NCBI RefSeq assembly: GCF_000283155.1
Contig: NW_004454178.1
Span: forward strand, 22,889,191-22,953,190
Direction: 5' to 3'
DNA from: Ceratotherium simum simum
Lineage: Eukaryota > Chordata > Mammalia > Perissodactyla > Rhinocerotidae
Length of the DNA stretch: 64,000 nucleotides
The first letter of the stretch is position 1; every line of letters begins with the position of its first letter. The notes under the pieces were generated by a model. That model worked only from the letters and a program-made list of their open reading frames with translations, did no database searches and had not been told where the DNA came from. Made by a program: the position numbers and the translations under genes. Shown here piece after piece: positions 10,614 to 21,894 of the stretch.

Positions 10614-10637
10614 TGTTTTGTTTTGTTTTGTTTTTCC
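10614..10637. repeat. (GTTTT)n simple repeat
   Basis: About four TGTTTT-type pentamer units form a T-rich start next to the adjacent minus-strand L1. They may derive from its tail. Confidence 0.75.
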
Positions 10638-10639
10638 CG

Positions 10640-10870
10640 AAACATTGAATAATATTTTTAAGTTGGGGCGAAATTCACATAACATAAAATGAATCATTTA
10701 AAAGTGAACAATTCCGTGACATTTAGTACATTCACAATATTATGGAACCATGACCTCTATCTGGTTCCAAAACATTTTCATCATTCTAGAAGGAAGCTCT
10801 GTACCCATTAAATCATTGCTCCCCAGCACCCGGCAATCCCTTGATTTGGGGGGCTTTATTTTAAGGATAC
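10640..10870 (-). mobile_element. L1M 3'-UTR fragment
   Basis: AAATTCACATAACATAAAAT, AAGTGAACAATTCCGTGACA, TTTAGTACATTCACAATATT and CTCTGTACCCATTAAA match the reversed 3' UTR of old L1 elements. It is 5'-truncated and non-coding. Confidence 0.8.
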
Positions 10871-10957
10871 TGAGCTTACACGGGCTCATCACTCTACTCT
10901 TCACCCAAATGTACCCAGATAGAGCTCCCAATGGCTCTAGGAAGTGAGTAATACTAT

Positions 10958-11371
10958 TGTATCACTCAGGGTTCTCCAGATACGCAGAACCAACAAGAAG
11001 TGTATATATAAAGAAAGAGAGATTTATTTTAAGGAATTGACTCATGTGATTGTGGAGGCTTGACGAGTCTAAAATCTGATGGGTTGGGCTGGCAGCTGAT
11101 GCAGAGAAGAGTTGCATTTCAAATGCAAAGGCCACCTGCTGGCAGAATTCCCTCTTGCTCAGGGGAGGTCAATCTTTGTTCTACTAAAGGCTTTGACTGA
11201 TTGGGTAAGGCCCACCCACATTATGGAGGTTAATCAACTTTACTCAAAGCCCACCAACTTAAATGTTATTCTCTTCCCAAAACTCCCTCACAGAAACATC
11301 CAGAATAATGTTTGACCAAATATCTGGGCACCATGGCCCAGTCAGGTTGACACGTGTAATTAACCATCACG
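10958..11371 (-). mobile_element. ERVL-type solo LTR (MLT2-like) with 5-bp duplication
   Basis: TCAGGGTTCTCCAGATACGC, GAGAGATTTATTTTAAGGAA, AAATATCTGGGCACCATGGC and TTGACACGTGTAATTAACCA are reversed text of a common ERVL LTR. A perfect 5-bp duplication, ACTAT, flanks it (10953-10957 and 11372-11376). This fits a single solo-LTR insertion. Confidence 0.88.
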
Positions 11372-11379
11372 ACTATGAA

Positions 11380-11500
11380 TCTTCACCCCCTTTATAGAAG
11401 TGAGGAAACTGTGTTACAGGCAAGGTAACTCACCGGCCCCTGGTGAGATGGAGACACTGTTTGAGCCCAGGGAGTCTGGCTCCGTGGTCCACGCTCTCTG
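11380..11500 (-). mobile_element. MIR fragment
   Basis: AGTGAGGAAACTGTGTTACA, CAAGGTAACTCACC and TTGAGCCCAGGGAGTCTGGC follow reversed MIR order. Confidence 0.7.
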
Positions 11501-12839
11501 CCCCCTGCTTGGACGCCTGTTGCTGCACCAGCCGTCAGTAATTACCCACGTGGCTCTGAGTCCAGCTGAGACCACGGATCCCTCCTCGTGCAGGAAGAGG
11601 TGCGCTTGTGACGGACGACAGCATGGCTGCCGCTCTCTCTACCTTCATAGTCTCGCTCCACCATGCTCTCTTCTCTTTGGTCTGCTGTTGAGGGTTTCTT
11701 CTAGGCTGCTGGGTGGCAGGGAACTTGCTGGACCTCCTCTGAAAGTAGCCCGGTGTCTCCCATGAGGAGCATCTCCGGCTTCTACCTGTCCTGTTACCTC
11801 CTACAAGTACACTGTATTCTCTTCCTTTCCCACCTTGTGGGTGTCCTCCTCCTCTCCCCTCATCCCCTGTGCTCAGCACTTTACCACGGTGCCCATGGCT
11901 CGCACTCTCCCCTGTCTATCTCTGCACTTACTGGCCTCAGAATTTTCCATGGCATTCGCTAAAATAAACATGTGCTAACCTTCCAGGCTGTTGCAAATTA
12001 CTGTGGAAGGAACAGATGGCAGGGCACACATTCAGGTATGCAGGAAAAATCACTTTTATTCCTAAAAGTAACAGCACTGGGGTCCTGCAAAGGTTGTGGG
12101 GGGTTCCCGCAGCCCCAGGGCAAGCTGAAGTCCTAGCTGTCATCCTCATTATGTCCAGTAACTGTCCCAGGCCTGCGGTGTCTTCCCTGCCAAACTCCAG
12201 CCTGGCACCCTCGCCCCTGCATCCCCTAACCACCGCTCTCTGAAGTCGGCCACGTCTGGGTGACTGTGTGGTGCCCCGCCTACACCTCCTGGCTTGCAGG
12301 GCCTGGAGACCTCAGTGTCTTCTCCCCAGTCTCTTGGAATAGCCTCTGGTCTGGACAGTCCTCTCTCTGCATTTCCCCAGAGGCACACGGTGTCACTTCA
12401 TGTCCTTTAGAACACCTACTAAATTTCCATAACTGCCGAGGCGTTTGGAAATAATCATCAGGACACCCTGCCCCAGACCTTATCTGAGTCCTGGACACAC
12501 ACAGCTGCCTTTGGCCTGGATGGGCAGAGGAACTACAGAAACATGGGGGAGGAAAACCTGCAATTTGTGTCTCAGAAAGCTATTCTGCCACATGAAGAGT
12601 GCTCTCACAGAACTTCCTCGGGATCCCATCAAAATGGCCTCTAGAGAGAAAAAGGATTTAGATGGGACCCACTGTTAAATGACTTAAGCTCCATTTCTGA
12701 AAGCCTTGATGTCTCACTTTGGGAACAACATGAAGTCATGCTTTGTCGCAGGGACTTAGTAAAGACAGCGTGCTTCGTCTACGGTTCGGTGTGTTCCCCA
12801 ATAACTAAAAGCAAGGGCGGCGAGAAGGGAATGAAATTA
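11501..12839. other. Anonymous, moderately GC-rich DNA
   Basis: Several overlapping open frames of 60-120 codons occur on both strands, none with a domain or a convincing exon structure. I cannot rule out a small exon, but nothing supports one. Confidence 0.4.
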
Positions 12840-12965
12840 AAACCTGAGAGCTGAAAGGAACTTTGGAGATCATGTGGTCCCGTTTCCTGTTACAGATGAA
12901 GTCAAGGGCCTGAAAAATGAAATTATCCATCCAAGCCGTCAGTGAGTTCGAGGAAGCCCCACAGC
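12840..12965 (-). mobile_element. MIR3 fragment
   Basis: GAGCTGAAAGGAACTTTGGA, ATCATGTGGTCCCGTTTCC and TTACAGATGAAGTCAAGGGC are reversed MIR3, an ancient CORE-SINE. Confidence 0.72.
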
Positions 12966-14389
12966 CACACCCCACTCTTGTTGCACACACTGGTCTTCTC
13001 CATGGGCTCAAAGCCCAGGCCGTCAACCACAGAGCCTGTCTGCTGGCCCACTGGTGATAAGAAGCAGCAAAGAAGTCATGCCAGTGGCACAAACAGCAAC
13101 TCTTTCTGGTGCCTGACAGCGTGAGTTACAGAAGGATATTTCCAGACATGGATATAAGCATTTTACAACACAGAATGCTTTTCAAAGGCAAATTTCGCAA
13201 AATGCCAGTCCACGAGGAGATAATAGTGGGTTTTCAGAAAAAGAGGAAACCAGGATGCTGAACATTTCTGCTCTCTTTGAAAAACCACCAAAACCACAGC
13301 AGGAACAAATGTGACAGAAGAAGGCTTCCTGCCAAACGTGGGAAGGGAAGAGATGAGATTCCTTCTTTTACAACGGAGACAGAGAGCGATCCTCCACCGG
13401 AAGTGAAAGACGCCTCTCGGGAGAACAGGCTGTTCCCACGGTCACAAAACACGCTCATTTTCCAAGAGACAAATGGGTGACCAGTCAGCCTTCAGTTTAT
13501 GTAATAGTGCAATTCAGTATTTATGAGACTTTGCAACAAAGGGTAATTAAAAATGGGAGCCCAGTTAAATATAACGGCTTCCCGAGAAGTACACACTTAG
13601 CTTTGACAGTAGACGACTGACAACAAGAAATGGCCTTTATTTACTAAAAACTAAACAGAGGGTTTTTTTCTTATTATGCTTTAGATTAAATTTAGTCTTG
13701 TAGGAGATTTAAAATATCTCAGAAGTCACAAATTTACTTCTAGCTCCTTCTTGGGCTGGTTTTGGTTGCAGCTGGCTTGTCCCAGCCAGCATCTCAGCCG
13801 TGGTTTTAGCTGCTAGGAAGAGAGGAACTCCACATTACAGTTCTTGTGGCTGAGTTGCACCGGCTTCTCCCCTCTCTATGGCTGCTGAGCTCAATTTATG
13901 CCCCAATTACGATGGCCAGAGGAGAGACTCAAAGGACATTTTGAGAAATGGCTTGTAAAATAGGTTCAGATAAACTAGAAAGAAACACAAAGATGGACTC
14001 CAGGAACCACATCTTTTGGAAGCACCAACGTTTAAAAGGGAAGCTAAGCTGACATTTTGCGTGGACCCTTCCAATTATTTCTCACATTCTTTATTTCTCT
14101 GCATCTCTTTTTTCACATCAACAGTAAGTATAATTGCTAAAATGTTCTGGGATATAGAGACAATGATGCACCTTTTAAAAAATGAATTTCAAGAGCATTT
14201 TATCCAGGTCAGACTATAAATGAATCTTAAAGAGCTCTCTTCTGAGCACAAGATTAATGTTGCAACCCTGGAAGAAATAAAATAAAAACAATTTGGGCCA
14301 GTTGATCGAATTGCATGTCTAAATCTTTATTGAAGAAAGAATGCAGCTGTACTCAGCCATTCAATATTGTTGCAGAATTGGCTTCAGAG
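12966..14389. other. Anonymous DNA
   Basis: There is no recognised repeat or exon. The part from 13480 to 14300 is AT-rich and repeat-poor. A single unexplained block, 13735-13925, is more GC-balanced. Confidence 0.4.
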
Positions 14390-14872
14390 AGTAACATAGA
14401 ACAATAATAGATTAAAGAAGAAAAAAACATGTGACTATCTCAACTGATGTAGCAAAAGTATTTAGTAATGCTCAATACTGCTAATGAAAAAAAAGTTCTT
14501 AGCAAACTAGGAGGTGAAGTGACCCTCCGTAACCTGGTAAAGTTTCATGTCAAACACTTGCAGCTAATCATGTATTCCCGATGGAGAAACTTAGACACAT
14601 TCCTTTTAAGAATGGTAACAAGACAAGAATTCCCATTATTACAGGTACTGTTGAAGATACTGTCAGAGGTCCTGGGAAACAATGAAAGGAAAGAAAACAA
14701 ATAAAGAAGATAAGAATTAAAGAAGTGATAAAACCATGATCATTTACAGATTGAACACTTATTTTCCTAGAAAAACTAATGGGCTTCACAGACAAAGTGT
14801 TAGAGCTAAAAAAGATTATTTTTCAAACTCTTGGTTACAAGATCAACATTTGGTAGCATTTCTCTACATCAC
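14390..14872 (+). mobile_element. L1 ORF2 fragment A
   Basis: AGAACAATAATAGATTAAAG, TTCTTAGCAAACTAGGAGG, AACAAGACAAGAATTCCC and GTTACAAGATCAACATTTGG follow the ORF2 reverse-transcriptase region of L1, with internal deletions and stops. The sequence just to the right restarts at the same ORF2 position, so this is a separate insertion or duplicate. Confidence 0.7.
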
Positions 14873-15153
14873 ATAAACAGAATACAGGAGCATAATCATA
14901 TGATCATCAATAGATGCAGCAGAAGCATTTGACAAAATTCAACGTTCATTCATGTTAAAAGTTGCCATCAACCTGACAATAAAGAGAATCCTCTTAATTT
15001 AATAAAGATTATCCACAAAAAAAAGAATAGAAAAAAACCACTTTTAAACTATATGGTTAAATGTGAATTGTTGAAAGCTTTTTCTTTGGACCAGGAACAA
15101 GACAAGGATGCCCACTAGCACGTCTTCTACTGACATCACATGGAGGTCCTAAT

Positions 15154-16068
15154 TATTACTGCACCAGGTCCGTTTTTGCCCACTGCCCAGAAAGCCAATC
15201 ACCGAGAAGACGAGATGGCAACAGAGAGAGGGTTTATTAATCACAAGGCAGCCAAGTGTGGAAATGGGAGAATGAATCTCAAATCCGCTTCCCTGAAAAT
15301 AGGGACTCAGGGATATTTGTGGGGTAGGGCGCAAGGTGGTCTGAAATGATTGGAGGTGAGGAGAGATGAGGAGATTGATGATCTGCGCAAGCGTAGTCAG
15401 GCTTCATGCCTCTTCGTAGGAAGCATGTTCACAGAATGGCGGCGTTAGCATGCCCTGAGGGTGACATTCTAACCTCTTGATGTCAAATGGGCACTTATCG
15501 CACATATGTCTGCGTGGGTCCAGTTGATGGGTTAGTGGTCTCAACTGGCCTGAGGTAGACAAGGGGTTCCAATTGAAAAAAAATAGCTCAAACACTCATT
15601 ACCGTGGTGATTCTGGCTCCAGCAGGATGTTACCCATAGGAACTTAGTAGGAGTCAGATAGCATATTGCCTAAACGGCACAGTTAACAATGGGTAAGTTT
15701 ATCATGCAGATTTAAGTCCTGGCCTTCCATTCTGATAAGTTTCTAGGTAAGGCTATCCCCTCTTCTTCCTGGTACAGGGAAAAAGATATCTTTACAAATG
15801 GAGATTTCCTTTACAAATGTAAATGTCTCTTATAAAGGCTAACCAGAACTAAGAATGGGCTTAGCAAGGACCCTCCCAGATACCCGGAGATGTCTATGGT
15901 AATGGGCTGTTCTGGGGGCAGGCCTCTCATCCCAAACTCCTTTGGTTAGTTAGTGGGAGTGGGGGCCAAAGTGTGTTACAGGCAGAGACATATTTTGAGG
16001 TGGCCAATTCCAATACCCCATAGTTACTAGCTGCTTAATCATCAATGGCCAACTGTTTGCCAGTTTCA
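15154..16068 (-). mobile_element. Antisense solo ERV LTR inside L1
   Basis: This block of about 910 bp interrupts the L1 between GAGGTCCTAA and CCAGTGCAATAAAG. Read on the minus strand it starts TGAAACTGGC and ends GGACCTGGTGCA. An AATAAA signal lies about 75 bp before the end (TTTATT near 15234), and a typical U5 follows. This is the structure of a retroviral LTR, probably class I (ERV1-like), with no internal region. Exact ends are uncertain by about 10 bp. It contributes a possible antisense promoter and polyadenylation site but no protein. Confidence 0.75.
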
Positions 16069-16524
16069 TAACCAGTGCAATAAAGCAAGGGGACAAAAGA
16101 TGTAAGGACTGGAAAGGAAGATATGAGATTGTCATTCCTTGCTGACAACATGATGTGATTTAGAAAAGCTAGATTAAATGTTAGAATTAATAAGCAAATT
16201 TATCAAAGTCCCTGGATAAAAGGTCAATATTTAAAAACCAATTTTATTCCTTCATGTCAACAACAATTAGAAAATTAAATTTAAAAACATTTTCAGTAAC
16301 ATCAAAAATCATCAGTTACCTAGGAACGGATCTTCTCAAAGATATGCAAGGCTTTTATAAAGAAAACCACTAAATGTTAATGAGAAAAATTTAATAAAAT
16401 CTAAATAAATGGAGACATACACCATGTTCATGTATTGAAAAGCTCAATATTATAATGATGTTGGTTTAATTCAAACCAATTGATCTCTAGGTTCAATGCC
16501 ATACCACGTCAAAGTCCAACGGGG

Positions 16525-16544
16525 GTGTGTGTGTGTGTGTGTGT
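16525..16544. repeat. (GT)n microsatellite
   Basis: Ten GT units occur inside L1 fragment B at a position that is not repetitive in intact L1. Confidence 0.95.
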
Positions 16545-16980
16545 AAATTGGCAAGTGTGTTCTTAAATATATATATAAATGTAAAGGACCAGGAATTGGC
16601 AAGATAATCTTGAAGATTAAGGACAAAGTTGGAGGATAAACACAATTGACTGGTATTGGAACAAAGATAGACAGATAGAACATTGGAACCAAATAGAAAA
16701 TCCAAAAGTAGACTCACATATAAAAAGATATTTGATTTATGGCACAGATAGCACTACAGAGAGACAGGGAAATGGTGGTCTTTCACTAAATGTGCTGGGT
16801 ATTCATATGGAGCATAATGAATCTACATTCCTCCATAACTTCAATCTCAAGGACTGTCATTCTAAAAGATAAGCAATAAAACTTCTAGAAGAAAACATGA
16901 AATATCTTCATGATCTTGATATTGCAAAAGATTTATTAAACATAAATGAAGACATATTAATCATAAAAGAAAAGACTGAC

Positions 16981-17176
16981 TGGGCCGGCACCATGGCTTA
17001 GTGGTTAAGTGCGCGCACTCCGGGTTCGGATCCCGGGCGCGCACCGATGCACTGCTTCTCCGGCCATGATGAGGCCACGTCCCACATACAGCAACTAGAA
17101 GGATGTGCAACTATGACATACAACTATCTACTGGGGCTTTGGGGAAAAAATAAATAAATAAATAAAATTAAAAAAA
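16981..17176 (+). mobile_element. ERE SINE, short type, inside L1
   Basis: The tRNA-derived head GGGCCGGCACCATGGC, the B box GGTTCGGATCC and the GGGGCTTTGGGG module are followed by an A-rich AAATAAATAAAT tail. A duplication, AAAAGAAAMGACTGAC (M = A or C), flanks it at 16965-16980 and 17177-17192 with one mismatch. The host is L1 fragment B, so the SINE is younger than that L1. ERE copies depend on L1 for movement. The internal pol III promoter is recognisable, but expression cannot be judged. Confidence 0.96.
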
Positions 17177-18077
17177 AAAAGAAACGACTGACAAAGCAAA
17201 GTTATAATTAGGAACTTCTACATCATTATGAAATTTAAAAAGGAAACCATGGAGTGAGATAAAATGTTTGCAAGACATATAACTGACAAAGAGCTTGTAT
17301 CCAGAAAATAGAAAGTGTTCCTACAAATTAACAAGAAAATGATAGACACATCAAAAGAAAAACGGCAAGAATTTCGACAAGCACGTCACAAAAGAAATTA
17401 TCCAAATGACCAATAAACATAAATAGGTTTTCATTCTCATTAGTTGTCAGGGAAATTCAATTAAAACAACAATGAGATATCACTGGATACCCACCAGAAT
17501 GGGTAAAATTAAAAATATTGATAAAACTACTGATGGCAAGATGTGTGATAGGAACTCTTGTATATTGCTGGCAAGAAATATAAATTCTACAACCAATTTG
17601 GGAATCTATTTGGCTGTATCTAATAATACTAAACATATTCAGCACTTCCACTTCTAGATCTGTACCCAACAAAATATATATATATGTGCACAAACAGACA
17701 GGGTCAAGAATCTCCATAGCAGTATTATTTGTAATTGTCACAAACTGATAACAACCCAAATGTCCATCAAAAATAGAATGGATAAATAAATTGTGATATA
17801 GCAATGAAATAGTATACAGCAATGAAAACAAACTAATCTATGTACTTCGAGATGAATGATTGTCTGAAAAACGTCATTGACTAAAAGAAGGCAGACGCAA
17901 AAGAATGCATATTGTATGATATGCAAAAACAGGCACACTAATCTCATGGTATTGGAAACCGGGACAGCAGTTACCTTTGAGGGCAAAGAAGAGAATAGCA
18001 ATTGAAGGGGTCCACCAAGGGAGCTCTGGGCCTGTCACACTTCCTGACAAGTGTGTTTGCTTCGTAAAAATTCATTG

Positions 18078-18410
18078 ACATGGTCTCGCTTATCTGTGGA
18101 ATCTAAAATAGTCAAACTCACAGAGGCAGAGGGTAGAATGGTGGTTGCCAGGGGCTGGGAGGAGTGGGAAATGGGAAGATGTTGGCCAAGGGGTACAAAG
18201 TTTCAGTTATGCAAGACGAATAAGTTTCGGAGATTCAGTGTGCAATATGGTGACAATAGTTAACGACAATGTACTGTGTCCTTGAAATTTTCTAAGAGAA
18301 TAGACCTTGTGTTCTCACCAAAAAAAAAAAAAAAAGATGGTAACAATGTGAGGTGACGGATATGTTAGCTTGATTGTGGTGATCATTTCACAATGTACAC
18401 ATATATGGGT
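18078..18410 (+). mobile_element. L1 fragment C, 3' UTR
   Basis: ATCTGTGGAATCTAAAATAG, GGTTGCCAGGGGCTGGGAGG, GACAATAGTTAACGACAATG and GTGAGGTGACGGATATGTTA match an L1 3' UTR. The register jumps back relative to fragment B, so it is a distinct piece. A 16-bp A run sits at about 18319. Confidence 0.8.
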
Positions 18411-19104
18411 CTAAGAGGACCTGTCCGGATAGACTGAACAGTCCTGGGTCATTTAACTTCAGTGCTCCGTGCCCATCCACCCCTCGCCATTTCCTATGTC
18501 TTGCCATGGGCTCCTCCACTGAGCTCCAAGCCAGCAGCGCCTTGAAACAGTCTCACATGTGGCCCTAGAAGCAGACCCACGTTTGCCTGAAGCTGACAGA
18601 ACCATTGACACCTCTTCTGAGAGCCAAACACTGTCCCCTCTTCATTCCTGTTTCAAATTCCCCTTCCCACCACCCCCAAGCCCTTTCTTCCTCTCCAAGG
18701 AACAGGCTCAGCTGGGGGATGAGGCGGAAGTGGCTGATCCACCTGGAGCCCAGTGATCTGGGCTTTCTTTCCAATTTACTATATCAGTGCTTTCCACTTC
18801 TTCCAAGAAGGGAGGACAGCCACTCTGACCTAACTGAAAGACTTGCCTTGAGAAAGAAAACAGGACACTCCAGACATTAAGGAGAAGAAACGAAGAACCA
18901 GAGATGTAATTTAAATCACTTATTTATATGTTGGGATTATATGGTATTCTGTGGTAAGCTATATTTTTGCAGTTTATATTCTGAATCTGTTTTGGATCTT
19001 AGTCACTGTCACAGCCTGAATGAGCAGGAGTATTGGGCATTGAGAGATTTCCTTACAACCACAGTCTGTAACAGCCACTGCTCCCCGAGCAACCTTCCCT
19101 GTGC
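18411..19104. other. Anonymous DNA
   Basis: No feature is recognised. Several short overlapping frames lie between 18560 and 18880 in both directions without a domain. Confidence 0.4.
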
Positions 19105-19285
19105 TTTAGGCACTCCGAGCATTTGACCCCACACTTGCACGGTGAGTAGACAGCTACCTGCTTCACAGATAAGGACCCTGACTCAGAAAGTCTGTGATGT
19201 GTATAAGTCAGCACAGCCAGGAACTGGGAGACCCCGCATTTGAACTCAAGCTGTTGGACTTCAAAGTCGATGCCCTCTCTCCAAC
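19105..19285 (-). mobile_element. MIR SINE
   Basis: TTCACAGATAAGGACCCTGA, CAGCACAGCCAGGAACTGGG and ATTTGAACTCAAGCTG follow reversed MIR order. Confidence 0.8.
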
Positions 19286-19367
19286 ACTAAAAGAAGGCTC
19301 CAGCTGTTTGCCCATGGACTAAAATCAGTTTTCAAGTTTGAAGCTAACTTTAAAAGGCATCAGGGTC

Positions 19368-19883
19368 TGGTAAGTTGACTGCACTCATGGTCCCAATTCT
19401 TCACCCATCCTGCCTTTTGCAGTAACTTTACAGTGTCCTCCTTCCCACTGGGAGTGGGGTCACCAGCCCTACCTTCTGACTTTGGTCTTGGGCATGCAAC
19501 TTCCTTCGGCCAATAGAATGAGGCAGAAGTGGCAGAATCCCAGTTTCAAATTGGACCTCAAGATGCCATCCATACCTCCACTTTCTCTCTTACCCTTGTG
19601 TCATTGCCATGGGAACCTGTCTGGGAGACCTTGCTGGAGGATGAGAGACATGTGCCTCTTCATATCTGCCCTAGTCTCCCAAACCATGGCCGGCCTGGAT
19701 CATCGGCAGCCAGCCTGCCCCTGGATTGATGAGTGGGCATAACCAAGATCACCAGATCCACCTTGCTGACCCCAAGGTGACCCCACACACATGAGAAAAA
19801 GATAGCTCTTGCTCAATGCCATGCCACTGAGATTTTGTGGGGTTTCTTGTACAGTGTGAATGCAGTAATTGAGCACTGATACA
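19368..19883 (+). mobile_element. MaLR-type LTR (MLT1-like)
   Basis: It begins TGGTAAGTTGACTGC and contains CCAATAGAATGAGGCAGAAG, GGAGGATGAGAGACATGTG and GATCACCAGATCCACC. It ends in GAGCACTGATACA. This is the sense orientation of an old MaLR/ERVL LTR. The 5-bp duplication is not readable. Confidence 0.78.
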
Positions 19884-20394
19884 AAGCCAAAATTAATTTT
19901 ATTTTGCATTGCCAGTGAGTTAGTAATTTTCACTGTTTTGTTTGTTCAATTCTTCCCCAAGATGGATGCTTACACTGAAATGAGAAAGACAACCAGCCAG
20001 AGGCAGAGAACAGAGCAACACTGCCAATCTGGAGGCTAATCCTGAGCTAAGGACGTGGATTACATGGCTGCAAATCATTGAGCTTGCTTTTCTCCTCCAT
20101 CTTTGCAGCTGAATTTCTTCAATGCTTATTCCTTAATAACTAGCTCATGCTCCTAGGACAGGATCTGAAGATTAATCCGTAATTAACCTTTGACTTTGAT
20201 AAAGAACACTGCAAATTACAGATTCTGCTAAAGCAGTGCTGATCTTGAGGTCAAGCAGCCATACGGCTGGGACCAGCATTGCTGTTTCCCTATCAGGGGA
20301 TCTTCGGGATTAGATGAGGCTTGTAGGAAAGCGCTTGCGAGTTACCATTAGACACCCACTCCAGGAAGGCACTCCAGCGGGGCATCCTGACGGG
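19884..20394. other. Repeat-poor AT-rich DNA, possible conserved element
   Basis: No repeat is recognised. The core at 20165-20215 is dense in homeodomain-like (TAATCC, TAATTA) and TCF/LEF-like (CTTTGA twice) hexamers. That composition is seen in some enhancers but also arises by chance, so function is a guess. Confidence 0.3.
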
Positions 20395-20600
20395 CATGCG
20401 GGTCAGATGTCTGAGTGCCCCCTGCAGGCCAGGCACTGCACACAGGTCAAGACGAGACGTTCAGGGTCCTAGCCCTGGGAGAGTCTGCGGAGACAGATCC
20501 TAAAGAGAAAAATCACAGGGACAACTATTTAAATTGTGTCCAAGAAAACAGTGCTGGATGCAAAATGTTGATAATTGTTGAGGCTAGGTGACGGGCACGT
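20395..20600 (-). mobile_element. L2 fragment
   Basis: CAGGCCAGGCACTGCACACA, GGTCCTAGCCCTGGGAGAGT and GAGACAGATCCTAAAGAGAA match reversed L2 3' text. A short oppositely oriented L2-like motif (GGAAGCCATCCTGACCTC) lies near 20714. Confidence 0.6.
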
Positions 20601-21620
20601 GGTGGTTATTACATTGTTCTCTTTATGTTGGTATGACATTGAAAATGTCTAGAACAAGATGATTTTATTTTAGTCAGTTATTTTAGTCAGCAGCTTCAAG
20701 GCTGCTTCCTCAAGGAAGCCATCCTGACCTCACAGGCTAGGTGAGGGCCTCTGGTAGAAGCTCTCATCTCACACCGTACTCACCCTTCGGGCAAAGACCT
20801 AAAGAACGATCAGTTAGGAAGGGAAGGTCAGTGTTCTCAGTGTTCTGGAATGTTCTGAGAGGTGATACAGGCACCCAGGCAGGGGTGCACCCGTTCCTCT
20901 CAGGGCTCCAAACAGGATTGTGGACGGGAGCCCACGCAGAACCCACGAGAGGGAAGGCAGAGGCCCGCAGAAGAGGCAGGGGTTACTGACACTCCTGGAA
21001 CAGATTCTGGAAAGAAAACAAAGCGTATTTCCCATGTCTAAAGTAACATTTGCACATTTCACAAACTTTGACAATACAGAAAAAAATGAATAAAGGAAAA
21101 AACCATTCCCCAAGTCATCAGCAGACAATGCTGGCAAGAAAGCTCCCTCCAGCCTTACACGTGCATGCATGGACGTATGGGTGATACTGGAGGCTAGTCT
21201 ATAACCCAGCTTTAAACCCTTAAAGAAGTAATAGAGGCATTTTTCCAAATACTTGTCATTTTGAGGCCAAAGTATGAGAAAACCAAGATTTGCTTTGGAA
21301 AAGGGGGCTGATGAATTAAACTAGACACTAATTCCAGATATAACACACAGGCATCTTCAAGTGAGGCAGGTGTAAAATCTGCAAGGACAAACCCAACCAC
21401 AGCCATGATGAAGGCCATTGGGCCACCTCTGTGTGTAAACAGGGGATTGCAAATACATCCACTAATTGATAGATAATAAATACTAAGGTTATAACGCCTT
21501 TTAAAATGCTAAATTTTCCCTTCATACATAATCTTCAATTCAATTCATTCAAAATCTTTCAGAACTCCATAAGAAAATGAAATTTGATTTAAAAAATAAA
21601 ATTTGAAGTTTGAAAATAAA
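20601..21620. other. Anonymous DNA
   Basis: There is no repeat family beyond the short L2-like motif near 20714. A 144-codon antisense frame at 20814-21248 has no recognisable domain. Confidence 0.4.
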
Positions 21621-21634
21621 AGCAGGCAATTTTC

Positions 21635-21880
21635 AGGGCCTGCCCAGTGGCATAGTGGTTAAGTTCCATGTGCTCTGCTTCAGCAGCCCAGGGTTCACAG
21701 TGATCACAGATCCCAGGTGCAGACCTACACTACCCGACAGCCATGCTGTGGCGGTGACCCACACACAAAACAGAGGAAGATGGCAGATGTTAGCTCAGGG
21801 TTAATCTTCCTCAAGCCAAAAAAGAGGAAGATTAGCAACAGATGTTAGCTTAGAGCAAATCTTCCTCACCAAAAAAAAAA
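21635..21880 (+). mobile_element. ERE SINE, old long type
   Basis: The head AGGGCCTGCCCAGTGG and two tail modules, each AGGAAGAT...TTAGCTCAGGG...CTTCCTC, are present, followed by an A tail. A perfect 14-bp duplication, AGCAGGCAATTTTC, flanks it at 21621-21634 and 21881-21894. The body has many differences from the best copy at 41545, so it is one of the older insertions. Confidence 0.97.
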
Positions 21881-21894
21881 AGCAGGCAATTTTC

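Larger units (their letters stand above)
14873..18077 (+). mobile_element. L1 ORF2 fragment B, interrupted by an LTR and an ERE
   Basis: This copy starts with ATGATCATCAATAGATGCAG and AGGAACAAGACAAGGATGCC. It resumes after the LTR with CCAGTGCAATAAAGCAAG and ends with TCAAAAATAGAATGGATAAA and AAAATTCATTGA. It covers the reverse-transcriptase to carboxy-terminal part of ORF2 and some 3' UTR. Multiple stops and shifts make it non-coding. Two later insertions split it, an antisense LTR (15154-16068) and an ERE (16981-17176). Another L1 piece abuts its end. Confidence 0.85.

Noticed and set aside
16981..17176. tRNA-like head of the ERE as a tRNA gene
   Set aside because: Only the pol III boxes are tRNA-like. 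No cloverleaf with an anticodon arm and acceptor stem is formed, and the rest is SINE body. The same holds for the other EREs and the SINE at 37410.
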